From Amoebophrya sp. A120 (Eukaryota; Sar; Dinophyceae; Syndiniales; Amoebophryaceae), in assembly GCA_905178155.1 (NCBI GenBank), contig CAJINV010000007.1, positions 2,399,151-2,463,150 of the forward strand: a DNA stretch of 64,000 nucleotides, given 5' to 3'. Each line of letters opens with the position of its first letter. The first letter of the stretch is position 1. Of the stretch, positions 9,840-20,153 are shown piece after piece. Both the position numbers and the translations under genes were made by a program. Under the pieces are notes generated by a model. It worked only from the letters and a program-made list of their open reading frames with translations. It searched no databases and had not been told where the DNA came from.

Positions 9840-11938
9840 CTACAAAACGACAAACGCCGACTCGTCGCGCTGCTCCGCTGTAAACCCCACCCCGTCCGGC
9901 GGTACCGACCAACAGTCGGCGCAGAAAAGGGCGTCGTCTAGTTCGTACTTCGCGTTCTCGTTTTCGCAGAAGGAGCACTTCAATTTCCCTAGACCCAGTA
10001 CCGACCTCTTCGTGAACTCCTTGATGCAGATATCCAGGAAAAAACACCCAACATCCCCATCCAATTTGTAGTCATGCAAAACACGTATATATAAAGTTCT
10101 GTGTTTGTCATGCAAAAAATGGATGGGGATGGGTTTTTTTCTTTGGATAGCAGAAAGCCGTGCCCTTTGGCGTAATCCCGACTGCTTTGTGGAGAAAAGA
10201 TCCGGCCGCGACCCCCAGCATGCCACCGGTGAGAATGCCGCCAATGGCGGCGCCGACGAGGCCGCAGGCACAAATTGTGGCGTCGGTTTCTGTCGTGTTT
10301 GCGAGTGATCTAAAGGAATCTTCTATATCACTATCAGCAGAACGTACACTTGTCAGTACCATGCATCTGCAGATCTTTCAAATTCATCTTGGCAACAAAA
10401 ACAGAAGCAAGTGCGTGCTATAGTTGTACTTTCCATCACTTTGGTCTTTGCGTTTTCCTTCTGCACCCTTTCTATCCCGAACAACATCGTTACAAAGGTC
10501 ACGGATTCTCTCGGTTCCTCTAACTGTGGACACTGCCCGGTCGCGTGGGCCAAATAGGGCAACTCCCCGCCACTCGCTTCCTGCGCGGCTAGATGTCGAT
10601 TGTCCGGGTTTTTGTAGTAGGTCGCCAAGCCTATCCCACACACGTTGAAGTCCGGCATGACCATGTTGCGAAAATGACCCGGCGAATGGACCCACCCGTC
10701 CACCGCCGCTTCCGGAACCGCCTCGAGGCCGTAGTTCTCTAACCGGGCGAGATTCTCCCCGCAGCCCTCAAACGTCCCGGCGTCATTTATCCGGGACAGC
10801 GCGTTTTGGTGGGAGAACGGAACCAGGGCCTCGGACATGCGGGCTGATGTTGATGTTGTTTCAGTACTAGAGAGGATTTCGAGTAATATATTCTGTTTTG
10901 AAAGTAAGGTAACATCAGCATCACTTCTCACATTCAGTTTGCTGCGAAATTGATGAAATTGCCAAAACAAAACGAAAGAAGAGCCTCCGATCGGTAAGAA
11001 AAAACAAAGAAGAAAGCGAGAAAAGACAAGATTTCATTTTCGTTTACCTGCATGCGTCTCGGCCGCGCGACAAAGCCCCTTGTGCGTGTTCAGGGGCAGC
11101 AACCCCTTCTCGATTCTTATATCCTGAGTAAAAACGTACCCACACCAGAGTTGTAATGCAAATCTGCATGCTGAGAATGTTTCTCATGCGGAGCCTCATG
11201 AGAAGCTGTTTCTAGTCGTGTTTTGCAATTTGTCATGCTCCAATCAGCATGGTATGCTAGGTCTGTGATGCTGCTGAGGTAGCTCAAACAGCACTACGCT
11301 ATGAGTCCAAATTTGTGATGCAAAACAGCCAAAACTTGTGGATTTGTCTAGCCGATTCCCCATCTTGACTATGGTGTGGGTACGTTTTTCGTCAGGATAT
11401 CTTATCTTGTTGACATAGTCGAGAATTTTTCTGGCGCACGGTATTACGAAGTTACTCGAGTACGGGGGCTTTTGAGGCTGTTCCCCGATCACCACACCAC
11501 GAGCTCCGGTTAGCATTCTTATCGCAGCTGATGTAGTAGTAACTGAACTGTTTGACAAGTGCTCGTTTATGTTGATTCGACGACTCCGGTGCTAATAACT
11601 AAGGCTCTACTCTGTAAGAAGCGCTAAAAAACGTCTCCATTTTTGTTTCTTCCCACGACCACGGAAGGTTGTAGTCCTCAGGCACAAATCAATAGACTCC
11701 TCACAGAAACGCGATATGGTGGAGCTTCATCTTCACTAGAATTGTAGTCGGCGTCGAATATGTGAGTGGCATCTGGTATTATTGATGTCCTGGAGAAGCT
11801 ACTAGCCCTTGTTGTTGACCTTGATGCGCCACTAGTAGAGGAAGATGTTCGCAAAAACACTCTCTCAAACTTTTTCACCAGAACGCCGACAGTCATTGCA
11901 GAAAAATACAGGAAAACGAAAGACGCGGGCTGCATCAC
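9840..11938 (-). CDS. Secreted CAP/SCP-domain protein with glycine-zipper and CxxC tail
   Basis: Exon 1 (about 11700-11935) encodes a hydrophobic leader (MQPASFVFLYFSAMTVGVL), probably a signal peptide. The CAP (CRISP/Antigen 5/PR-1) domain follows. ARKILDYVNKIR joins to IEKGLLPLN across IE3, then come LCRAAETHAG, SHQNALSRINDAG, GCGENLA, AVDGWVHSPGHFRNM and NVCGIGLATY, which is the classic order with the GENLA and SPGHxxNM signatures. An intron between about 10440 and 10300 leads to a glycine-rich segment (GLVGAAIGGILTGGMLGVAAG) that could be a membrane hairpin. After IE2 comes a CSFC...CADC pair that could bind zinc. The frame stops at 9840. Two further short exons reaching 9431 (VNTVVAADDDTE, then RMGRDYLLLSAAGDVV) look coding, but joining them needs an intron of only about 30 bases, so that extension is doubtful. 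CAP proteins are secreted and function in diverse host-interaction or lipid-binding roles; the role here is unknown. Confidence 0.75.
10031..10149 (+). mobile_element. Introner element IE2 in CAP-protein gene
   Basis: This 119-bp element has TAT...ATA ends and inverted termini built on TATCCA(G)GAAAAAACACCC and CATCCCCATCCA. The target duplication is TCTGC (exact). Removal with one TCTGC joins GTAFC to IKEF in frame. It is the sibling of IE7 in the opposite orientation. Confidence 0.9.
11120..11399. mobile_element. Introner element IE3 in CAP domain
   Basis: This 280-bp element has near-perfect ~29-bp inverted ends (TATCCTGA, then AAAACGTACCCACACCA) and an exact target duplication TAAGA. Removal with one copy gives VNKIR-IEKGLLPL, which matches the start of CAP domains. 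The frame is closed by stops if it is retained. Confidence 0.92.
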
Positions 11939-12728
11939 TTATGTGTGGGGTTGTACATTTGGAAAGGGTGCGTCGGGGTGGGCGGGGCCAATATTGGGTA
12001 TGCGTATGAGTGCTGCTGTCCCGAATGAGTTGTTCCATTTCAGAGTGACAATGAAACGATCGAAAAAATCATCGAACGATGCGGAAGCTTCATCTCTCAA
12101 TTATACAAGGTGCCTTCGCTCCTGAGTTATCTCCTCTTGGATGTGTTTCCGATTCCGAGTTTCAGTCGCTGGGGCAAGCATGGCAGTGCGCAATCAACAA
12201 AGATAGTTAGAAGAACATCATCAACATTATTTTGCAAGTGCAGTGGTCTGCTCTATCCATGGTGGATATCATCAAACAACACATATTCCTTGAATTGATA
12301 GAAGACAACTTCTGGTGACCGTTCTTTACAGTAGTTGCCATCACAACTTGCACAACTATCACAGCTGCTCATCCGTCAGTTGATGCCAGTGGTCTGGTAA
12401 CACTTGCTCGACCGATGACCAAACCAAAATCTGTATTCTCATGATCCTTGGTACAAAAAACAAGCTCCAAGGGCTACAATTAGCGTTAGTCTTCGTACTG
12501 CTACAACTGTCCGACCTGAAGAATCGTTAATGTGATTGAATGTGTCCTCTCCTGAAAAGCTGTCGTCGCTGACTGTTATGATTGAATGTTTCCTGTTCGT
12601 TCGTCAACTTCAAGAAGCTACTACTGCTGTAGTGCTTCTCCCTCGATATTAGCCATAGCCGTAGCCCGCACTGTTAGTGTTTGGAATTGAATGCCTTCTT
12701 TCAAAAAAACTAAAACATCTAAGGATTG
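11939..12728. other. Intergenic, no gene seen
   Basis: Only short frames of random-looking composition. No RNA gene or repeat was recognised. Confidence 0.5.
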
Positions 12729-12948
12729 CTATTGCCCCGCATTTGCCGCGTTGCCAACATCGTCCATTCGCTGTCGCTTCATCATCGCAGGATCGAATTG
12801 CGGCCATGGGGGGTTTTCCTCATTTACTTCTTGTTCCCGTTTATTGTTTGCTGCTGGTGGTGGGGGTTGTACTTGTTGTACAACGTTCGCGACTGGAACG
12901 GCATTTGCGTCCGTTCCGAGCGGTGCATCGGGCACGGAGTAGTTGGTT
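12729..12948 (-). CDS. Possible seventh exon of U2AF35 paralogue 1
   Basis: The frame NYSVPDAPLGTDANAVPVAN continues through a Pro/Asn-rich stretch to MMKRQRMDDVGNAANAGQ. It begins after CTAACTACAG, which resembles a branch site plus acceptor. Joined in phase to a GG|GTATTA donor 7 bases before the stop of exon 6, it replaces the last two residues of the short form with about 73 new ones. It is either alternative splicing or the true end of the gene. Confidence 0.5.
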
Positions 12949-13152
12949 CTGTAGTTAGTTTTTGGTCCTTGATAAGAACTTGCGCACGACCTCGACCACG
13001 TGGTCATCACTGCACTATAACTAAGTTGAGGATTTCTTCACCGTGCAGTGAAAAAATGGCCTGTAGTCAAGTGGCCATTGAAAGAGATATAGATTCTCAG
13101 AGAAGTGCCTTCTATGCGTATGAACAGAATAAATGATTTTCATTTTCATAAG

Positions 13153-15153
13153 TTAATACCCGCCCTGCTGTCCGTTCCACTTTCCGCCTTTCCCGCCCTT
13201 TCCCCAGCTACCTGACGATCCCCCGCCTCTTCCGCCCCACCATTTGCCGCCTTGCTGCGTACCACCGCCCGCCCACGGCGCTATTCCACCACCCGCTCCA
13301 TTTGCAGCACCCGCAGCACCACCACCGCCCCATGGATGATCCCCTGGCGCCGGCATGCCGAACGCACCACCCGCTGGCCCGCCTACGCCGTTTTGCGTCG
13401 CGACGTCCCATGCTGCTCCGGGTTGCATCAGCGGGTGGCCAAACATCCCAGCTGCGCCCCACATCGCGGCGGCCGCGGCCGCGGACTGCTGAGCAGGGTC
13501 GTCGATTTTCGGTAGCGAAGAGGAGCTGGAACTGAAAGACTCGGGCTTTTTCTTGCTGTTTAGACGTTCCTTCTTGTGGCTGTAGTGGGGATAATCTTCG
13601 TACATCTCCTGGACCAACCGCCGCTTGTTCGCTCTCGGAACATGCTTGATGTGCAGAAAGTTGCAATACCTGATGTGATGAAAAAAAAAAGTCTAATATT
13701 TCTCACCTGCAGCTCCTGCAGAGCGAGGAGGTGAAAATAATAAACAAAGCTCCGCGCACGAGCAGGACGACGGCGCACCAGAGAAACTTTTCAAGCGGTT
13801 AGAAGTACCCTCCGCGATTGCATCTCGCCTCGTGGAACGCGCGGCACCTCGCCTCCCTGAAGTCCGTGACCGGGGAAAATTCCGCCTTTATCATGCGCCC
13901 CGCGTTATGGGATTCTCAAATGTTACACTCTCAACTGTTGCATGAATTTGTCATGCAAGAAGAGCAAAAGTGAACGCGGGAAGATTGCGCGCTTTGCATT
14001 ACAAATTTGGAGCAGGTCCAGGTGGTGTTTAGCCCTTCGCGAATTTGTCATGCGAAACACCTTGATCGTGTGGCGGCTTATGGTCATTTTGCATGACAAA
14101 TCATGTAACAGTTGAGGATGAAGTAACGTTTGAGAACCCCATACGCGTAGTACCGCCCGTTCAACTTCTGCAATGCTTTCTCCGCGTCCTCTTCCATAAA
14201 GTACTTCACGTAAATATCGAAGAAAAAAACTTTGTTAGTGAAGGTGTCTACTTCGGGGGACAGCATGACAAATTTTCTCCGCATGAGAGAAAAAGCAAAA
14301 GCCTGCCAAGCACAGCAAGTACGTGAAAACACATATGAAAAGATGACGTCATGGGTGTCTGGCATGACAAGTGTATACTCTCTCGCATTTTCTGCATTAC
14401 AAACTTACACAGTTTTTTTCTCGCATAGTAGATGTTGCCCAACATGTGCTCGGACACGTTATCCGCAACGATCATGTCTTCTATCTCACCGTAGGTAGGT
14501 ATGCAATACAAAAAAATTTCCCGTAAACGACGTACACCATGCATGACAAGAAAGTTCGCCAGCTTGGAGCTTGCTACTAGTCATGCTCAATCATGTTCGG
14601 ACGATGGATTGGAAAAAACTTTTGTCATGCAGAAAAATAAGAAACTCACTTTTACGTCGTGAACAAAAAAAAAAAATTGCACTGTGGATAGTAGCCAGCT
14701 CGTGGAAAACCTCGTCGTAAAAATCTTCCAAATGCTTCTGCACGGCGTTGTAGGTTTCCTCCTCCCAGAGTCCCCCCGCTGCTATCTTCACCGCAGCGGC
14801 GGGCACGGGGTACATGTGGGACAGGAGAAGCGTCTGACTGGACGTCGGTCGCACGTGGTGTCGGGAGCACTGGTCGCCATGTCGGCAAGCGCCGATCTTC
14901 AGGTAGAAAGGGCAAGTGCCGTGCGCGTCCTCGGCTGTTTATGTTGAAGCTTTGATGTTCTGCGTGCAGAAGCGACGTCGGACTCAGAACTCTACGATTT
15001 TTTTTTGCAAAATAAGCACTACCATATGCGGAAGCAAAATATAAAACAACACCAAAAGCGCTCGAAATCTGATGCATGAAGAAACTACAGTAAAATTTTA
15101 CCAAAAAGCGCCGTGCTGCCGTACAGCGGTCTGCACAAAGGCTCACTATCCAT
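13153..15153 (-). CDS. U2AF1: U2AF35-type splicing factor, paralogue 1 (Gly-rich tail)
   Basis: Small subunit of U2 auxiliary factor; in the family it reads the 3' splice-site AG through two CCCH zinc fingers flanking a U2AF-homology RRM. Six exons: 15102-15153, 14691-14934, 14428-14494, 14144-14209, 13809-13900 and 13153-13669, giving 345 residues. Finger 1 is [20 protein letters not shown], and the RRM runs from [18 protein letters not shown] through [17 protein letters not shown] to [20 protein letters not shown]. Finger 2 is [20 protein letters not shown]. Introns 1 and 5 are GT-AG; introns 2-4 are IE6, IE5 and IE4, and deleting each with one target copy rebuilds the family sequence exactly. 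The tail is Gly/Ala/Trp-rich instead of the usual RS domain. An alternative end is likely: donor GTATTA at 13159 and acceptor CTAACTACAG at 12949 add an exon (12729-12948) for a 416-residue product. Confidence 0.92.
13906..14143 (-). mobile_element. Introner element IE4 in U2AF35-1
   Basis: This 238-bp element has TAT...ATA ends, inverted termini around GGGGTTCTCAAACGTTAC and an exact target duplication ACGCG. Removal gives [16 protein letters not shown], a textbook U2AF35 junction. Its interior is clearly homologous to IE1 (shared ATGATTTGTCATGCAAAATG and further blocks), reversed relative to the gene. Confidence 0.93.
14215..14427. mobile_element. Introner element IE5 in U2AF35-1
   Basis: The 213-bp element starts TATGCGAGAAAAAAACT and ends AGTTTTTTTCTTCGATA. 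The target duplication is TCTAC/TTTAC with one mismatch. Removal joins GNIY to VKYF, the conserved RNP-1 region. Confidence 0.88.
14500..14690 (+). mobile_element. Introner element IE6 in U2AF35-1
   Basis: This 191-bp element has one end TATCCACAGTGCAA and the other (reverse complement) TATGCAATACAAAAAAA then CCCGTAAACGACGT. The target copies are GCTAC/CCTAC with one mismatch. Removal gives [13 protein letters not shown]. It is a sibling of IE8 in reversed orientation. Confidence 0.87.
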
Positions 15154-17176
15154 CGCTACGTTCTCGTCTGAAATAATTTACGACACGTGGATAAGAGGCT
15201 GATGGTTCCGTCTGTAGGGGAGGCGTGTAGTTGAGTTGGCTGTAGTTGCTGCTCGGTTCTTTTCGTCGAGCGACTGTTGCGTTGCCTTTTCGCCGGAGCC
15301 GTCGAGCTGCTCAATTTGTGAAAAGATTGCGTTTGTTACACAATCAGTGACAGTGCCAGTCGTGCTGGCAGAGTCTGCAAGAAGAAGATCATACAGGCTT
15401 CGCAGTAGTTGTTGACCAAGTACCTACTTTGAGGTCCTACTAGAGGTTTTTTTTGTCACACTTGTTGAGTAGGAGTGACCTATTCCAAGAAAGGAAAGTT
15501 GTTGCTTACAAGTACAAATTTTTGTCCCAACACGTCGCTAAAATCATTAATGCAGAGCTCAAAATCGGAAAAAAAGTTCCGTAAACCAGTTATGTAAATT
15601 GTATTCCTTCAGAAGTAGCGCTTGGTGCAGATGAAAGTAGGTAATTACCAATATATCAAAGAACTCTTGTCTTTTTTGGGTCAAGTCTTCGAATTTTTTT
15701 TGGATGCAGTAGTAGATAATAAGTTCGGTGTTATTATGCTGATGTTTGAAAGTTGCTCGTGTCTTTCTTTGCCTTAATTTTTTCCCACAGCAGTTGCAGT
15801 TTCCGGCGCAGCTTTTTGCTCCTTCACACTGACTGTTTCCTGTTTTCCTTGAGGAAAATGTAGCTTTTGTTTCGCGCATGTTCATGTTCTGTTGTATCAG
15901 AGCAGTATTAAAGCTAAAGCTATGTCGTGTGTGCTACGTGTACGTGTGGCCGCGTGGAGGTTTTGTAAAATGAAAAAAAGGTAATTCTGTGTGAAAGACT
16001 CGTATGTTTTCGCCATGCGCAAAAAGGCGGCAATCCAGCTTCATCCTTTGTACCAGGTGCTGGAGGTTGGAGCCTGGATCGGCTCTGCGACGCTGAAAAC
16101 GCGCATTGCCTCGTCTTCAACGGAATGCAATCATCTTCTACTATATGCAACATGATATCATGTTTGTGACTTCCATCAGCCTATCTTTCTTGCAACTAAA
16201 CCTAAATTCATGAATTTCGAAAACGACAAGGAATATAAACGAGCTAAAAGAAATCAAATGCGAAGGGCATCACTTTGATTCGTGAGCCGGCCAGGCGTGG
16301 ATACGCTAGTGCCGCAGACCGTTTTGCCGACAAAGTATTCGCGCATCTTCACATCACAAAAATCATCTTGCAACACAACTTTTAGCCGGACACTTTTTCG
16401 CAGCACCAAAAATATTACGCGGACCTTGAGCTTGATCTTCTTCGCAATGACATCATCGCCAAAAAACGCACGAGCCAGCAATCACAACATGAATGTGGAC
16501 CAGAAATTATAAACCGCGGGCCAACACAAATTCAGCAAACCAGGTGCATCGGCAAGTCCCACTTCTACACAATATGGAACACCTTTGGTGAGGGGTAAAG
16601 AACACGATACGACGAACAGGACTACGAGCAAGTAGCTACTTTATAGTAGATTTGCTACTGCTCTTCATGACGCGACTAATTCTCCTTTTTTTCTCTTTGT
16701 GTCGTTCTTTTCTTTTTTCATTCCTTCGCGCAATTCCGTTTGGATGATGTGTGTGTCTGATGGCGACCAGCTTTGAGCAAAGAAGCCATCGAGTAGGCGA
16801 CCAGCACAAGGGGGCGGGAGCCAAAAGAACGACCAAAAGCCACGTCGCTGGTGGGTAGCTGCGTAAAATTCTTGCGTCAACATCTAGATTGAGGTGGGTT
16901 GGCAGTACAGGTCCTCTTTTTTGTCGTCGTCTGCCCATTGGGCGATCATGGCTCGTCGCTCCTCACTGTTGGAGCGGTGGATCCTGTTTTGATGGTTTGT
17001 ATTTCCTCGTCCATGATGTTGTTATGTAGACATGAGAAGTGTCAGTGTGCGTAGTTGCTCATGGTGAGGCTGATTTTCGTGTCAGTCCACGACCTCGGAT
17101 ACATAGTACAAAATTCGGATTCGAATCTCAGCACTGAATGAAAACGACAACAAACATGGTCCTCGAAAAAAACAAT
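15154..17176. other. Intergenic, no gene seen
   Basis: AT-rich stretches with homopolymer T/A runs and only short frames. No recognisable coding region, RNA gene or clear introner. It should contain the upstream region of U2AF35-1 on the left side. Confidence 0.5.
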
Positions 17177-18674
17177 TCAATACTTCGCCCCCAAGTCGCC
17201 GTCACCTCTCCCGCGGTCCCGCTCTCTGCCGCGATCGTCTCTTCCGCCTTTATCCCTGCCCCTGTCGCTTCGCTCATACCGGTCGTCTCTACCTCGGTCC
17301 CGGTCGCGGCCTCGATCCCCTCCTCTCCCTCGGTCTTCCCGCTCTCGGGATTTGCCTCGCGCTGCTTTCCTCTTCTTGTTATCGCGCTCGAGAAATTCCG
17401 GGTGTTCTTCATACATGCCACGCACGAGCCTCGCCTTCACGGCACGGGGAATGTGCTTGATGTGCATAAAGTTGCAGTACCTGGGGGTGGTTGTGGGGGT
17501 TTGGATTTCTATGGCGTTGAAATGAGATAATGACGAACAAAAGATCTAGTTTTTTTATAATTGTCCCGAGGGCAACATAGAAGCAGACCCATGTAGTTGC
17601 CATCCGTGTCAACATTAACATTTCAGAATGAGAATCATTATCATCTGAAATAAAAAGTGCATTATCAGCAGTACCCTCCCCGATTGCAGCTGCTTTCGTG
17701 GAACTGCCTACACCTGGCTTCCCGAAAGTCCGAGACGGGGGAGAACTCCGCTTGGATCAACTCTCCGCCGTAGTACCGGCCCGTTAAATTTTCCAATGCC
17801 TTCTCCGCGTCCTCCTCTCGGTAGTATTTCACGTATATGTTCCCGACCATGTGGTCGCTTATGTTGTCGACGACCACCATATCCTCGATCTCGCCAAAAT
17901 TTGCCATTTCCTGAAACACCTCCTCGTAGAATTCTGTGAAATATAGGTTGGACCACAATTTGTGAAATTTGTATTGCGATGAAGCATGATGTTGAGCATG
18001 ATTGCGCTTGTTCTCATCAACAGAAATTACGACTCAGATGTGGTCATGTATGCATGTGTCACTTTACATAGAAGCTAACGAAACCAGCAGCAGCACCAGA
18101 ACTTTTGGAAGAGCATAATTTATCAACGAATTATACGCTCCAGATGCTTCTGCGCCACATCGTACTGGTCATCCGTCCAGTCTATTTCTCTTGCGATGGC
18201 GAGCGATTCCTGCGTGTTGGAGTACCTGCGGATGAAGTACAAATTCAAATTCTTGTTTGTCGATGCTCATGCTGTCTTCATGCGAAAATAAGAATGGCAG
18301 TGGGTACTATCCCTCATCTATTGAAATTTGTCAACATGCGAAGTTGAATGGGAAAGCAAAAATCAAAGAAACGCTATACATGTGACTCAACAACAACGTT
18401 TGCGAGCTCGTTGGTCGGTTGTGCTGCCGACTGCATTGATCGCCGTTTCTGCAGGCCCCGACTTTGAAGTAAAACGGGCAATTCACTCGGTCCTCTTCGG
18501 TACCTGGGAAGTTAGTAATTTTTTGTTAGACTCTTCAATTCATTTTCATTTATCCCTGCTCCACCAAGAAAACCATATGAAGAAACGAAAAGTAGGATGT
18601 GAATCCGTCTACTCATAGCTGTGCTCCACAGAAATGATAGCCTTACCGTAGATGTTTGCCAAATGCTTCGCCAT
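17177..18674 (-). CDS. U2AF1: U2AF35-type splicing factor, paralogue 2 (RD/RG-rich tail)
   Basis: The most canonical of the three U2AF35 copies, 264 residues in five exons: 18647-18674, 18373-18503, 18137-18209, 17675-17933 and 17177-17480. All four introns are GT-AG. The start [20 protein letters not shown] closely matches the family N-terminus. Finger 1 is [20 protein letters not shown]. The RRM has [20 protein letters not shown] and [28 protein letters not shown] leads into finger 2, [20 protein letters not shown]. The tail is a repeated Arg/Asp/Gly/Glu run ([20 protein letters not shown]), equivalent to the RS/RD domain that contacts other splicing proteins. No introner element interrupts it, unlike its neighbour paralogue 1. 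Confidence 0.95.
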
Positions 18675-20153
18675 TGTCGCTGTGTGCCTCCTGGTTTTGC
18701 TTTGTTTTCAGGATAAGGTGGATTGAAAATGCTAGGATCAAATGGACGATGTTGCCCCGAGGAAAGTGGACTATTAATTCGTGTTCCTCTCCTCGCCGAT
18801 CCCGATGCGTTTCGTTCCAGGTTTTTGCCGCGGTTTGCTCAGGGAAACAGATGCTGTGTCGCACCAATCTCAATCCTCACGGTCGTCACCTCGAAGGTTC
18901 CTATCCTGATGAAGAAGCTATGTTTATTCGTGATGTTTCAACGTTTTTACGACCACGTTCTACTCTTCTAACATCAACATGTAGAATCCAACCAGAAATC
19001 GTGTGAAAAAATGTAGTATGTCTCGCTGTGATCATGTCGCTTGACGACCTGTTGCTGTGTGGTAGTGCTGAAAGGCCGCTTGCTTCTATCGTGGGGTAGT
19101 ACCTTAGACCTGCGCTTTGGTGAAAAGTTTGAACATAAGCAAATCAATTTTGTGAAAATAAACGGCAGCGAACTCATTTACTTCAGTCCGACACTGCGCT
19201 GCGCATTTCTTGTGTCCTCTTGCAGCACTGCCTAATCTTGGCTGCTCCCCGCAAAACTCCCGGGAAAAACATCTGCGCTTTTGCTGATTTTGGTTGAAAG
19301 TGTTCTGCTTGCTTCGCTTCCCAAAAAAGGGAAACAGATTAGAAAAAGATCGAACCTCTGCCCGAGAACTATTTTCTAGCGATACCATCTTAACGTTAAC
19401 AATATTTTTTTCTGTAGATGATCTAGAACAAAGGCATTTTTCTGGACAAAACAGCGACCGCGAAACCTCGCTGGCAGCGAGTCGCTGCGCGCACAAAGCT
19501 TCATTTAGAGCTTGTTTGTGAAGATCCTTCTCGTTTTATTTCGCTGCAAGAGCAGTTGCACAACCTGCAACATCTCCTGGACGAGTGCTGAAACTTTTTT
19601 TGAAAATCATCATCGTAATTTCGCAAACGCGGGACATCATATTGGTGGGCGTTGGTCTTGATCAATGTGAAGAGATGCTGAAGCTTCTCGATTTTGGATT
19701 TATAGGAGTACAAGATGAAGATTGCTTGGCTGAGCTGGCATGTTCCAACACCAACTACAAAACCACTCATAATCATAAACATAAAGTAGCTGGCGAAATA
19801 AAGTAGTTCTGAAGTACCGACAAGCGCTCCCTTCGTGTTCGTCGATGTTTCGATACAATAATTTTCTTCGAGTGTCCGTAGCGTAGTAGCAGCACCAGCG
19901 GAAGCCGATTAGTACATGATATGGGTGAAGTACAATTCGTACACGCTAAGTGGGGTAAAAGTAAAGCTGATGAAGGTTAAAAAGTGTTCTTGCTGATGAA
20001 CAAGGATTTCAAATTTTTCAAATTGTCTACCATCTATGGTCGACCACGGGCGACGTAGGAATGACAAAGAAGGACGCGACAGGGGAACCAGAGACCCTGT
20101 AGAAATTCCACGCAGCCCCGCTTCCTTTACCTTTACCTTCCCTCACGCCGTCC
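18675..20153. other. Intergenic, no gene seen
   Basis: No convincing frame on either strand. It includes the upstream region of U2AF35-2 and the 3' side of the ZIP gene. Confidence 0.5.

Noticed and set aside
13208-13666. 152-codon frame overlapping the last exon of U2AF35-1
   Set aside because: Shadow frame of the Gly-rich tail; the other frame carries the U2AF35 finger 2 and stays in phase with upstream exons.
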